Under the pieces are notes generated by a model. The model saw only the letters and a list, made by a program, of their open reading frames with translations. It did not search any database and was not told the DNA's origin. A stretch of DNA of 64,000 bases from Halorubrum ezzemoulense DSM 17463 (lineage in GTDB: Archaea > Halobacteriota > Halobacteria > Halobacteriales > Haloferacaceae), in assembly GCF_002114285.1 (NCBI RefSeq), contig NZ_NEDJ01000005.1:30047-94046 (forward strand), in the 5' to 3' direction. Shown here in pieces: positions 33,280 to 42,569 of the stretch. The number at the start of each line of letters is the position of its first letter. Position 1 is the first letter of the stretch. The position numbers and the translations under genes were made by a program.

Positions 33280-34284
33280 ATGAGCGCTCACTCGACCGAA
33301 CCGGCCCGCCTCGAATTCGGCGTCCTCGGGACCGCGGGAATCGCCGACAAGGCCGTCGTCCCGGCGATCGCCGCGAGCGACCACGCCGTCGGCGCGGTCG
33401 CGTTCCGGGACGCCGACCGCGCGGCGTCGTTCGCCGCCCGCCACTCGATCCCCCGCAGTTACGGCACCTACGAGGCACTGCTCGACGACGACGCCATCGA
33501 CGCGGTGTACGTCCCGCTCCCCAACGGGCTCCACGGTGAGTGGACGAAACGCGCCGCGGACGCCGGGCTCGCCGTCCTCTGCGAGAAGCCGCTGGCCGCC
33601 GACGCCGCCGAGGCGCGAGCGGTCGCCGACCACTGCGACCGCCGCGGCGTCACCTTGATGGAGGCGTTCATGTACCGGTACCACCCCCGGACCGAGCGCG
33701 CCGTCGAGCTCGCCGCGACGGAACTCGACGACGTGCGCACGGTGACCGCGACGTTCCGGTTCCCGCTGTCCGACCGCCCGAACGACGTTCGGCTCGACCC
33801 GGAGCTCGCCGGCGGGTCGCTGATGGACGTCGGCTGCTACCCCGTTTCGCTGGCTCGCACCGTCCTCGGCGCTCCCGACCGGGCGTACGCCCACACGGGG
33901 GACACCCGCGACGCGGGCGTCGACACCGAACTCGCGGGCGTGCTGGCGTACGGCGACGGCCGGTCGGCCCGGGTCGCCTCCGGGTTCGACACCCGCCACG
34001 TCGAGCGGTACCGCGTGGACGCGACGAACGGGTGGGTCGCGGTCGAGAACGCCTTCGACGCCCCGGCCGACGAGCGGCTGGAACTGGAGTACGAGATCGA
34101 CGGCCGTCGCGGGGTCGAGACGTTCCCGGCGGTCGATCAGTACCGGCTTCAGGTCGAGCACTTCGCCGACCGCGTCGCCGGCGACGCGACCCCCGTGACC
34201 GACGGCGCGTCGGCCGTTGCGAACATGCGGATCCTCGACGCGCTGTCGGAGAGCGCCGCGAACGGTTCTCCGATCGACCTCTGA
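33280..34284 (+). CDS. Gfo/Idh/MocA-family dehydrogenase
   Basis: 334 residues. The Rossmann start EFGVLGTAGIADKAVVPAI and the catalytic-site signature LCEKPLAADAAEA (E-K-P) are clear, with YHPRTERAVEL and GGSLMDVGCYPVSLART further on. The nearest known types are D-xylose or glucose-type 1-dehydrogenases of haloarchaea, but the sugar cannot be decided from sequence. It is soluble and NAD(P)-dependent, and it is the last core gene before the restriction-modification island. Confidence 0.9.
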   Translation: MSAHSTEPARLEFGVLGTAGIADKAVVPAIAASDHAVGAVAFRDADRAASFAARHSIPRSYGTYEALLDDDAIDAVYVPLPNGLHGEWTKRAADAGLAVLCEKPLAADAAEARAVADHCDRRGVTLMEAFMYRYHPRTERAVELAATELDDVRTVTATFRFPLSDRPNDVRLDPELAGGSLMDVGCYPVSLARTVLGAPDRAYAHTGDTRDAGVDTELAGVLAYGDGRSARVASGFDTRHVERYRVDATNGWVAVENAFDAPADERLELEYEIDGRRGVETFPAVDQYRLQVEHFADRVAGDATPVTDGASAVANMRILDALSESAANGSPIDL

Positions 34285-34353
34285 CTCGGATCGTTTGGGG
34301 TACAGATCGCCGTCGCTCCGGCGGCCGTGGCGCTCGGTTCGACGTTCGCCCGC

Positions 34354-35085
34354 CTACGCGACCATCTCGTCGGTGATCGCCGGCGTGTCCATCGCGTTCG
34401 CGATCGGGCTGATCACCCGGTACGTCCCCCGTTGGCCACCGTCGGAGGAGTCGTCCCAGTGAGGCGTGAACGGCTTGTCTTCGGCGTGCGGGCTGTCTTC
34501 TAGCATCGCTCGGGGCGCACCCCCGGCCAGGTAGACGTCGAAGGAGTTCGACTCGAACTCCGTCCAGAAGTTACTCTTGTGGAACGGGAACAACACGCGG
34601 ACGTAGTAGTCCTTCCGTATCTCGCGTTTCTTCACCTCGTTGTTGTACCAGCCAATCACGTCGAAGTGGGTACACACCGCCTTCTCCGCGCCCGTGTAGG
34701 GGAACGACGACCGGACCTCCACGGCGGCGCTCTCGCCGCGGCCGCGGTCGACGGTGATGTCGACCTGTTCCTGTGGGGTGTCCCACTCGTCGTCTTGGAA
34801 CACGTCCGCGCCCGTGTCGCGCCGCTCGGCCGTTCGGGTGAGCCAGTCTTTCCACACCCACTCCGCCAGCACTCCCGAGATACCGTCGACGCTCTGCGTG
34901 TCGGCCGACCTGCCGCGGGAGCTGTCCCGGGCCATCCGTCCGTCGGAGCCCTCAGCGAGACGCTCCCCGTCGTCTCGTAGCTCGTCGAGCAGCGCGCGGT
35001 CCTCGCCGCCGTAGTCGAACCGATACCGAACGCAGTCGAAGCCGCCGTGCTCGTCGCAGTCTATCGTTTCCGTCGTGATGTCCAT
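34354..35085 (-). CDS. PD-(D/E)XK-like protein of the restriction-modification island
   Basis: 243 residues, no family recognised. The middle holds a plausible nuclease core: Glu about 75 in GVLAEWVWKDWL, Asp about 109 in QVDITVD, and AAVEVRSSF (Glu about 123, Arg about 125), i.e. E...D...E-x-R, a known variant of the PD-(D/E)XK pattern. The N-terminus has two cysteines and a His (CDEHGGFDC) that could bind metal. It is transcribed divergently from the methyltransferase-nuclease gene and has its own TATA box. I infer a DNA nuclease or restriction partner; this is not established. Confidence 0.6.
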   Translation of the reverse strand: MDITTETIDCDEHGGFDCVRYRFDYGGEDRALLDELRDDGERLAEGSDGRMARDSSRGRSADTQSVDGISGVLAEWVWKDWLTRTAERRDTGADVFQDDEWDTPQEQVDITVDRGRGESAAVEVRSSFPYTGAEKAVCTHFDVIGWYNNEVKKREIRKDYYVRVLFPFHKSNFWTEFESNSFDVYLAGGAPRAMLEDSPHAEDKPFTPHWDDSSDGGQRGTYRVISPIANAMDTPAITDEMVA

Positions 35086-35112
35086 CGACGTTCCGTCTAA
35101 ACAGTCAGCTAT

Positions 35113-35120
35113 CTTATAGA
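35113..35120 (-). promoter_or_regulatory. TATA box of the PD-(D/E)XK-like gene
   Basis: TCTATAAG on the minus strand, 28-35 bases before the ATG at 35085. It supports that start and a leaderless transcript. It lies in the 101-base divergent promoter region of the island. Confidence 0.6.
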
Positions 35121-35186
35121 GATATCGCCGGTCGTGAGGCGGTGCCCTTATCCCCGGCAGCTACCTCCCCCCGGTAACCGATCGAT

Positions 35187-37886
35187 ATGCCTGCGGACGA
35201 TATCACGGAGCCCCCCGAACACGCCGTCTCCTCGCCGAACACACCGATGTACAACATGGTTCGGTTCTGGGGGCGGAAGCCACAGAACCTCGTCACGAGC
35301 TACATCGAGCAGTTCACCGACGAGGGGGAGACGGTGCTGGACCCGTTCTCCGGGAGCGGCGTCACCGCCTTGGAGGCGCTCCGGGCGGACCGTCGCGGTA
35401 TCTACAACGACCTGAACCCGCTGTTCCGCCACATCGCCCGCACGACCGCCGCTCACGTGGACTTGGACGAACTCGAAGACGGGTTCGACACCGTGATGGA
35501 GAACCTCCGGTACCGGCGCCACGAGGTCGGCGGCGCCGACGGCGACGCGCAGCGGTCATTCCGGTGGCTCTACGAGACGACGTGCCGGAACTGCGGCCAC
35601 GAACGGGCGCGGACGCTCGAAACGACCGCGACTCGGGTGTACTCGCCCAGTCCGGGGCAAGCGGGCGAGCCGATATCCGGCGACGGGACGCTCGATGCCC
35701 TCGCGACGGAAATCTACGATCAGCTCAGCGAGGCCGAGCGCCTCTCGCACGACGCGTTGGTGGAGCGCATCGACTTAGACGAGTTCGGCGACGCGCGCAA
35801 GTCGGAGATAACGCGGGCGATCAACCAGCGGCTGTTCGAAAACGGGTACATCCGGATCGAGGAGGACGTTCCGAACGAGCTCAAGTACGTCTGTCCGGAG
35901 TGCGACGCGAGTGAAACGGTCCCGCTGGACGAGGCGGACGAGGCCAAACTCGACCGGATCGGCGAGCTCTCGCCCCCCTATTACTACCCCGACAACGAGC
36001 TGGTGTACCCCAACGGACAGGACTTCTACACGAGTCGTCCGGGGACCGAGCGCGTCGACAAGCTGTTCACCGACCGGAATCTGATCGCGCTGTCTATCCT
36101 CCGGCACGAGATACACCGGCTGGAAACACAGGGATTTGACCGGACCGTCGTCGACGCCCTCCTGCTCACTTTCGTCGCCATTCTCGAACACGTGAGCCGG
36201 ATGCAGCGGCCGAACAAGAAGGGCTGGGCGGCGAAGAACTACGTCATCCACCCGGAGAACCTCGAACTCAACGTCGCGCACGCGTTCCGGAACCGGTTCT
36301 CGACCGTGCTCGACGGCATGCGCGAGGCGAACGACGAACTGAACGGGGGCGACCCCGTGGGAGACCGAGGGAGGTTCATCCAGGGAGACGCGCGCGACCT
36401 CCCGGTCGACGACCAGTCGGTACAGTACGTGTTCACCGATCCCGAGTACGGCGACGCCGTCCAGTACTTCGAGCTCAGCTACATGGCGAACAGCTGGCTG
36501 GACAGCAGCGTCAACTGGGAGGACGAAATCGTCGTCAATCCGCGCCAAGAGAAGCCGCGGGAGCGCTACGAGGAGATGCTCGCGGCGGCGTTCGAGGAGG
36601 TGTTCCGAGTGCTCGAGAGCGGCGGACATCTGACGGTCACGTTCCACAGCAGCGAACTCAAATACTGGAACTCCCTGATGCACGCGATCCAGCAGGCCGG
36701 GTTCGACTACGTCGACGCGGTCTATCAGGTTCCCGCACAGGAGTACACGAACTGGATCAACCGCCGGAAGCCGGGGACGATGAACGGCGACATCTACATC
36801 ACGTTCCGGCGACCGGAGACCCGGGAACAGCCCGAACTGGACTTCGGTGACATTCAGGCGGTCCGGGAGTCCATCTTGGAGGAGGCGAAGCGCGTCATCC
36901 GGCTCCACGACGGCCGCGCGACGTACGATCAGCTGGTCCGCGGGGTGACGCTGCGGCTCATCGAGGACAACAGGATGCACTCCGAACAGGTGCGCGACTT
37001 CGACTATCGCCGCCTCTTCGACGATTACCTCGAACGCACCGCCGACGGTGACGCGTGGACGACCGCCGACTGGGCGGCGACCGACGAGGTCGAGTACATC
37101 CCGCTCCAGCGCCGCATCAGGTGGCTGATCGAATCCGTCTACGCGGGGAAGGAGGGGTCCGCCGCCACGCTCGACGAGATCCTCTCGCGGATCTTCACGA
37201 GCCTCAAGGACGCGCAGACGCCGGAGAACCAAGAGATATTGGACGTGTTACAGTCGACTGCTGAGCCGGTCGAGAAAGACGGCGTCGTCTACTGGCGGCG
37301 ACGCGACTCGTACCAGCAGACGCTCGCCGGAAACACCTTGGCCGAGGAGGAGGGCCTGGTCGACACGGAAACGCAGCGCGAGCAGCTGGAACTGGACCAC
37401 GACCGGATCATCAACCGACTCGCCGAGTTCGGCAAGTCCGTCGGCTACGACGCGTGGATCGGGGACCCGGAGACCGATCGCAGCGAGGTCCTCCGCGATA
37501 CGCAGACGCGGCTGCGGATACCCGGCGACTTCTCCGACACCGTTCGCGAGCGGCTCAGGAACGTCGACCTGATCTGGTTCGACGGCGAGACGCCGGTCGC
37601 GATGTTCGAGGTGGAGCACTCGACGGACCCGCAGGACGGAATCGTTCGCATGGGGAACGCGTACGCGGAAACCGGCGCGACGCCCCGGGCCGTGTCCGTC
37701 GTCCCCGACAACCGATACGATCGATGGGAGAAGGCCGTCACGCAGCCCGCCCTCGACGAGTTGACCGACGACAACCCGTTCCGCTGTCTCACGTATTCGA
37801 AGCTGATCGAGCTCCTCGGCGGGCGCCGGTCGCCCGCGGAGCGGGGCGAAGAACGGCTGTTCGAACTCGCGACGACGCCGCCCTGA
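35187..37886 (+). CDS. DNA amino-methyltransferase fused to a C-terminal nuclease-like domain
   Basis: 899 residues. N-terminal MTase: motif I DPFSGSGVTALEA (about 52-64), two CxxC pairs (133-136 and 236-239) that probably form a zinc ribbon insert, then the catalytic region FTDPEYGDAVQYFEL with DPEY at 418-421 in place of DPPY. A helical middle follows (about 560-760). The C-terminal ~110 residues contain VDLIWFDGETPVAMFEVEHST (starting about 793), a pattern resembling endonuclease-like domains found at the ends of restriction proteins (D ... E-x-E-H). It may modify adenine or cytosine N and also cut or recognise DNA in one polypeptide. It is 121 bases upstream of the type III mod gene. Confidence 0.78.
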   Translation: MPADDITEPPEHAVSSPNTPMYNMVRFWGRKPQNLVTSYIEQFTDEGETVLDPFSGSGVTALEALRADRRGIYNDLNPLFRHIARTTAAHVDLDELEDGFDTVMENLRYRRHEVGGADGDAQRSFRWLYETTCRNCGHERARTLETTATRVYSPSPGQAGEPISGDGTLDALATEIYDQLSEAERLSHDALVERIDLDEFGDARKSEITRAINQRLFENGYIRIEEDVPNELKYVCPECDASETVPLDEADEAKLDRIGELSPPYYYPDNELVYPNGQDFYTSRPGTERVDKLFTDRNLIALSILRHEIHRLETQGFDRTVVDALLLTFVAILEHVSRMQRPNKKGWAAKNYVIHPENLELNVAHAFRNRFSTVLDGMREANDELNGGDPVGDRGRFIQGDARDLPVDDQSVQYVFTDPEYGDAVQYFELSYMANSWLDSSVNWEDEIVVNPRQEKPRERYEEMLAAAFEEVFRVLESGGHLTVTFHSSELKYWNSLMHAIQQAGFDYVDAVYQVPAQEYTNWINRRKPGTMNGDIYITFRRPETREQPELDFGDIQAVRESILEEAKRVIRLHDGRATYDQLVRGVTLRLIEDNRMHSEQVRDFDYRRLFDDYLERTADGDAWTTADWAATDEVEYIPLQRRIRWLIESVYAGKEGSAATLDEILSRIFTSLKDAQTPENQEILDVLQSTAEPVEKDGVVYWRRRDSYQQTLAGNTLAEEEGLVDTETQREQLELDHDRIINRLAEFGKSVGYDAWIGDPETDRSEVLRDTQTRLRIPGDFSDTVRERLRNVDLIWFDGETPVAMFEVEHSTDPQDGIVRMGNAYAETGATPRAVSVVPDNRYDRWEKAVTQPALDELTDDNPFRCLTYSKLIELLGGRRSPAERGEERLFELATTPP

Positions 37887-38007
37887 CTCGGCGAGCCCCG
37901 CCCGCGACGCGAACCGGCGTCGTCGACCGGGCTCTCAACGAGGCTCGGGCCCGATCTCGGTCCCCAGTACGATGGTTTAACCCCGTGTCGGTTCTCTCCG
38001 GGTGTAT

Positions 38008-39891
38008 ATGAGCGATGAGCGTGACCGACTGGAGAAACCGTCCAACGCGGCCGCCATACGGGCGAAACTCCGTGAGATCGTGCCGAGCGCGTTCTCCGAG
38101 GGAGAGCTCGACGCGGCGAAGCTCGAATCGCTGCTCGACGCCGACGGGGAGTCGTCGGGGACGGAGCGGTACGAGCTCTCGTGGGCCGGAAAGCGCGAGG
38201 CCACCGCACGCGCCCAGGCGGCGACGGAGCAGACGCTGGTCCCGCGTCCCGACGAGAGCGTCGACTACGGGGAGTCGGGCAACCACTTCATCGAGGGCGA
38301 GAACCTCGCGACCCTGAAGACGCTCCAGCGGTCCTACCAGCAGCGAATAAAGATGATCTACCTCGACCCGCCGTACAACACCGGGTCGGATTTCATCTAC
38401 AAGGACGACTACTCGACCGCGGCCGCCGACTACGAGCGGGAGACCGGCCAGCGGACGGCGGACGGCGACAAGCTGGTGAGCAACCCGGAGACGAACGGGC
38501 GGTATCACAGCGACTGGCTGTCGATGATGTATCCCCGGCTGTTCCTCGGGCGGAATCTCCTCCGGAACGACGGGGCGATCTTCGTGAGCATCGATCACAA
38601 CGAGCACCACAACCTCCGCCACCTCATGGACGAGATCTACGGCGAGGACAACTACGTCGGCACCTTCGTCTGGAAGCGCCGGACCCCCGACGCACGGAAC
38701 TCGGGCGGGATGTCCATCGACCACGAGTACGTCGTGGTGTACCAGCGGTCCGACGCGTTCGAGATGCGGGGCGTCGAGAAGTCGTTCGACAACTACACGA
38801 ACCCGGACGACGATCCCCGCGGCCCGTGGGTCGCCGGCGATCTGAAGAACTCGCGGACGAAAGACGAGCGGCCGACGATGTTCTACGAGATCACGGACCC
38901 CGAGACCGGCCACACCTATCAGCCGGACCCGAACAGCGTCTGGCGCCTCGGCGAGGAGACGATGCGGCAGTACATCGAGGAGGGTCGGATCCTCTTCCCC
39001 GACGACGGCGAGGGCGTGCCCAAGTTCAAACGCTTCCAAAACGAGATCGAGAGCCGGTACAAGCCGCTCTCGTCGTGGATCGAAACGACGACGACCGACG
39101 AGGACATCGAGCTGTTCGAGGACGCCTTCGACCGCACCGTCCTCCAGACGGGGATGACCGGCACGGCGACGCGCGAGCTGAAATCGCTGTTCGGCTACAA
39201 GGCGTACGACTTCCCCAAGTCGACGGACCTGATCCGGAAGCTGATCCGCCACAGCGTGGACGGCGGCGACATCGTCTTGGACTTCTTCGCGGGATCGGGG
39301 ACGACGGGCCACGCGGTCATGCAGCTCAACGCGACCGAGGAGTTCGACGACCCCGTCCGGTTCATGCTCGTCCAACTGGACGACGAACTCGACGAGCCGC
39401 GGGGGGAAGAGACGACCCACGCGGAGGTCTGCGAGCGGCGCCTGCGGCTGGCGAGCGAGCAGGTCGCCGACGACCACGACCTGCCGGGCGCCGCTCCGGG
39501 GCTCGGCTTCGACAAGTACACGCTCGGGGAGTCGCGCTTCGAGCGGTGGGGACGGCCCGACACGGAGTCGGAAGCCCGCGCCGCGCTCGAACGATACGCG
39601 GCCGGCGCCGGCTCGGCCGTCGATCTGACCGATCCGGACGCCGCGCTGGTCGAGGTACAGCTCCTGCTCGGGTTCTCGCTGGACGCCGCCGTCGAGGCCC
39701 TCGCGGACCACACCTATCACCTGTCCGAAGACGACCGCGACGCGCTGGTCACCTTCGCGGAATCGGTGACGTACGAGACGCTCACCGAGTTCGATCTCCC
39801 GGCGGACACGCAGTACGTCTGCTTGGACGGGAGCCTCTCCGATACGGACAAGGAACGCCTCAACCGCGACCTCTCGCTCCGAACGATCTGA
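38008..39891 (+). CDS. Type III restriction-modification methyltransferase (Mod)
   Basis: 627 residues. The catalytic motif LDPPYNTG lies at about 119-126 and the SAM motif DFFAGSGTTGHAV at about 425-437. This order, catalytic before SAM motif, marks the beta class of N6-adenine methyltransferases used by type III systems. The segment between them (about 180-420) carries the target-recognition region. A GTG two codons upstream (38002) is possible; I chose ATG at 38008. The stop is 2 bases before the res start, so both are co-translated. It both protects host DNA and gives the Res subunit its specificity. Confidence 0.95.
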   Translation: MSDERDRLEKPSNAAAIRAKLREIVPSAFSEGELDAAKLESLLDADGESSGTERYELSWAGKREATARAQAATEQTLVPRPDESVDYGESGNHFIEGENLATLKTLQRSYQQRIKMIYLDPPYNTGSDFIYKDDYSTAAADYERETGQRTADGDKLVSNPETNGRYHSDWLSMMYPRLFLGRNLLRNDGAIFVSIDHNEHHNLRHLMDEIYGEDNYVGTFVWKRRTPDARNSGGMSIDHEYVVVYQRSDAFEMRGVEKSFDNYTNPDDDPRGPWVAGDLKNSRTKDERPTMFYEITDPETGHTYQPDPNSVWRLGEETMRQYIEEGRILFPDDGEGVPKFKRFQNEIESRYKPLSSWIETTTTDEDIELFEDAFDRTVLQTGMTGTATRELKSLFGYKAYDFPKSTDLIRKLIRHSVDGGDIVLDFFAGSGTTGHAVMQLNATEEFDDPVRFMLVQLDDELDEPRGEETTHAEVCERRLRLASEQVADDHDLPGAAPGLGFDKYTLGESRFERWGRPDTESEARAALERYAAGAGSAVDLTDPDAALVEVQLLLGFSLDAAVEALADHTYHLSEDDRDALVTFAESVTYETLTEFDLPADTQYVCLDGSLSDTDKERLNRDLSLRTI

Positions 39892-39893
39892 CC

Positions 39894-42569
39894 ATGGAAT
39901 TCGAATTCGATCCCGACCTCGAGTATCAGCAGGAGGCCATCGACGCGGTCACCGACGTCTTCGACGGCCAGCCGAACGTCGGCGAGCAGCCCGCGTTCGG
40001 GACGCACGGGACGACCGTTCCGAACGAGTTAGCACTCTCCGAGGAGCAGCTCACGGCCAACACGCGAAAGGTCCAGCGGCGTCACGACCTCGCACAGAGC
40101 GACGACCTCTATCGGGCGGCCGACGGCGAGACGACCGACCTGTTGAGCTTCAGCGTCGACATGGAGACCGGGACGGGCAAGACGTACGTCTACCTCCGGA
40201 CGATCCACGAGCTCTACCGGCGGTACGGCTGGCGAAAGTTCCTCATCGTCGTCCCGAGCGTGGCGATCCGCGAGGGCGTCGTGAAAACGATACAGCAGAC
40301 GCGAGCTCACTTCGACTCGCTGTATTCTCGGCCGCCGTTCAACTGGACCGAGTACGACTCGTCGACGCTGAGCGACGTGATCCGGTTCGGCAGCAGCAGC
40401 CAGATCGAGGTCATGGTCATGACGCTCCAGAGCATCAACCGGAGCGACGAGAACGTCATGTTCCGGCCTCACGACAAGCTCAACGGCGACCGCCCGGTCG
40501 ACCGCATCGCGGCGACCAATCCGATCGCCGTCTTGGACGAGCCGCAGAACATGGAGGGCGAGAAGAGCAAAGCGGCCATCTCGGCGTTGGACCCCCTCTG
40601 TACGCTTCGGTACTCGGCGACGCACCGACGGATCAGAAACAAGGTGTACGAGCTCTCGCCCGTCGACGCGCACGAGAAGGGGTTGGTGAAAACCATCGAA
40701 GTGCTCTCCGTCGTCCAAGACGAGGACTTCGACAAGCGATACGTTCGACCGCTGTCGTTCGACGCCGGTCCGAAGGCACGGATAGAGCTGTACAAGGACC
40801 GGTCGACCGGGGCCCAACTCGGAAAGAAGACGGTCCGCGCCGGGGACAGCCTCTACGCGGCGAGCAACGGCTTACCGCCGTACGAGGGTGTCGAGGTGGC
40901 GTCGATCGACGCCCGCCACGAAGTCATCGAGCTCAGCGACGGGACGCGGCTCCACAGCGGGGAGTCCACGGACACCGACATCGAGACGATCCAGCACCGG
41001 CAGATCCGGGAGACGGTCCGCGAGCACTTCGAGAAGGCGCTCGACTACCGCCGAGACGGGATCAAAGTCTTGAGCCTCTTTTTCATCGATCGGATCGACA
41101 ACTTCCGCGGCAGGAGCGGCGACGAGACCGGCCACCTCTGGGAAGCCTTCTGCGAGGCGTTCACCGAGCTGAAGGCCGAAGACCGGTACAGCGATCTGTT
41201 CCCCGATCAGTCGCCGGAGGACGTCGCCGGCGCGTACTTCGCCACGACGACGAGCGGCGACATCAAGGTGCGAGAGAGCTCGATCCGGGACGACGTGGAG
41301 TCGTACGAGCTCATCATGCGAGATAAGGAAACGCTGCTCTCCGCCGACGAGCCGACGCAGTTCATCTTCTCGCACAGCGCGCTCCAGGAGGGGTGGGACA
41401 ACCCCAACGTCTTCCAGATCTGTACGCTCAACAATACGGTCAGTTCGGTGAAGAAGCGTCAGGAGATCGGACGCGGCGTTCGACTCCCCGTCTATCAGGA
41501 CGGGACGCGCCTGCCGCCGGGCGACCGGCGCAATCGCCTCCCGGTGATCGCCAACGAGAGCTACGCCGACTACGCCGACGACCTCCAGGCGGAGTACAGT
41601 TCGGCGACGGACTACGGCGACGACATGCGCGCGCAGACGAACGATCACCGGGACCGGACCGTCGTCACGCCGCGGACTGAGGTCGTCGACGAGTCGCCGG
41701 CGTTCGCGAGGCTGTGGGAGCGGATCGCGCCGAAAACGACGTACACGACGACGATCGATTCGCCGGCGCTCGTCGAGAGCGCGGCGGCCGAACTCGCCGG
41801 CGTCACGGTCGACGAGCCGCGGCTCCGCGTCTCCCGCGGAGAGCTATCGATGGACGACGGCGCCGACATCGAGACGGTGGGCATCGCCTCGCAGGTGGAG
41901 TCCGTCGACCGCGACGGCCCGCTCCCGGATGTCGTCAGTCATATCACCGCCGAGACGGGGCTGACGAAGCAAACAGTCGCAGAGATCATCCTCGAATCCG
42001 AGACGGTCGACCAGCTACTGAAGAACCCCCACGCGTATCGGGTCGCGGCCCGCGAGACGATCGACGCGGTCAAAACCGAGTACGTGGTCGAACACATCGA
42101 CTACGAGCGGATCGGCGATGCGCACCCGACGGACATCCTCAGCGAGGTCGAGACCTACGCCGAAAATACTGTCAGCGTGGACAAGAGCGTCTACGATAAG
42201 GTTATCTGCGACAGCGAGGGTGAGCGGCGGTTCGCGCGCCGCCTCGACCGGGACGACTCCGTCGCGCTGTTCATCAAGCTCCCGCGCGAGTATCAGCTCC
42301 CCACGCCGATAGGGCCGTACAACCCGGACTGGGCCGTCCTCTTCGACAAGGAGACGGCGGTCCGCGCGGACGCGGAAGACCGCCGACTGTACCTCATCAG
42401 GGAGACGAAGTTCGGCACCGAAGACGACCTCCGGCCGTCCGAGGCGACGAAGATCGAGTGCGCCCGCGCTCACTACGACGCGCTGAACGTCGACTTCGAC
42501 CTCGCGACCGACTTTCGGGACGACGATATCATCGAAGACGTCCTCAACATCGACGTCGACGCCGAGTGA
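39894..42569 (+). CDS. Type III restriction enzyme subunit R (Res)
   Basis: 891 residues. SF2 helicase motifs: Walker A METGTGKT (about 90-97), Walker B variant LDEPQNM (DEPQ about 215-218), SATHRR (motif III-like), and motif VI QEIGRGVRLPV near 525. The C-terminal endonuclease domain shows YNPDW (Asp about 812) and RETK (Glu about 837, Lys about 839), the PD-(D/E)XK active site. With Mod it translocates or slides from its site and cuts unmodified DNA. All motifs are intact, so the system looks functional. Confidence 0.95.
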   Translation: MEFEFDPDLEYQQEAIDAVTDVFDGQPNVGEQPAFGTHGTTVPNELALSEEQLTANTRKVQRRHDLAQSDDLYRAADGETTDLLSFSVDMETGTGKTYVYLRTIHELYRRYGWRKFLIVVPSVAIREGVVKTIQQTRAHFDSLYSRPPFNWTEYDSSTLSDVIRFGSSSQIEVMVMTLQSINRSDENVMFRPHDKLNGDRPVDRIAATNPIAVLDEPQNMEGEKSKAAISALDPLCTLRYSATHRRIRNKVYELSPVDAHEKGLVKTIEVLSVVQDEDFDKRYVRPLSFDAGPKARIELYKDRSTGAQLGKKTVRAGDSLYAASNGLPPYEGVEVASIDARHEVIELSDGTRLHSGESTDTDIETIQHRQIRETVREHFEKALDYRRDGIKVLSLFFIDRIDNFRGRSGDETGHLWEAFCEAFTELKAEDRYSDLFPDQSPEDVAGAYFATTTSGDIKVRESSIRDDVESYELIMRDKETLLSADEPTQFIFSHSALQEGWDNPNVFQICTLNNTVSSVKKRQEIGRGVRLPVYQDGTRLPPGDRRNRLPVIANESYADYADDLQAEYSSATDYGDDMRAQTNDHRDRTVVTPRTEVVDESPAFARLWERIAPKTTYTTTIDSPALVESAAAELAGVTVDEPRLRVSRGELSMDDGADIETVGIASQVESVDRDGPLPDVVSHITAETGLTKQTVAEIILESETVDQLLKNPHAYRVAARETIDAVKTEYVVEHIDYERIGDAHPTDILSEVETYAENTVSVDKSVYDKVICDSEGERRFARRLDRDDSVALFIKLPREYQLPTPIGPYNPDWAVLFDKETAVRADAEDRRLYLIRETKFGTEDDLRPSEATKIECARAHYDALNVDFDLATDFRDDDIIEDVLNIDVDAE

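Noticed and set aside
34285..34353. Left boundary of the R-M island as an att site duplicated from tRNA-Ile
   Set aside because: I looked for a copy of the tRNA-Ile 3' end near the island's left side and found none, so tRNA-mediated integration is not shown.
36438..42569. CRISPR array or toxin-antitoxin pair near the defence island
   Set aside because: No regularly spaced direct repeats and no small paired genes are visible around the island.
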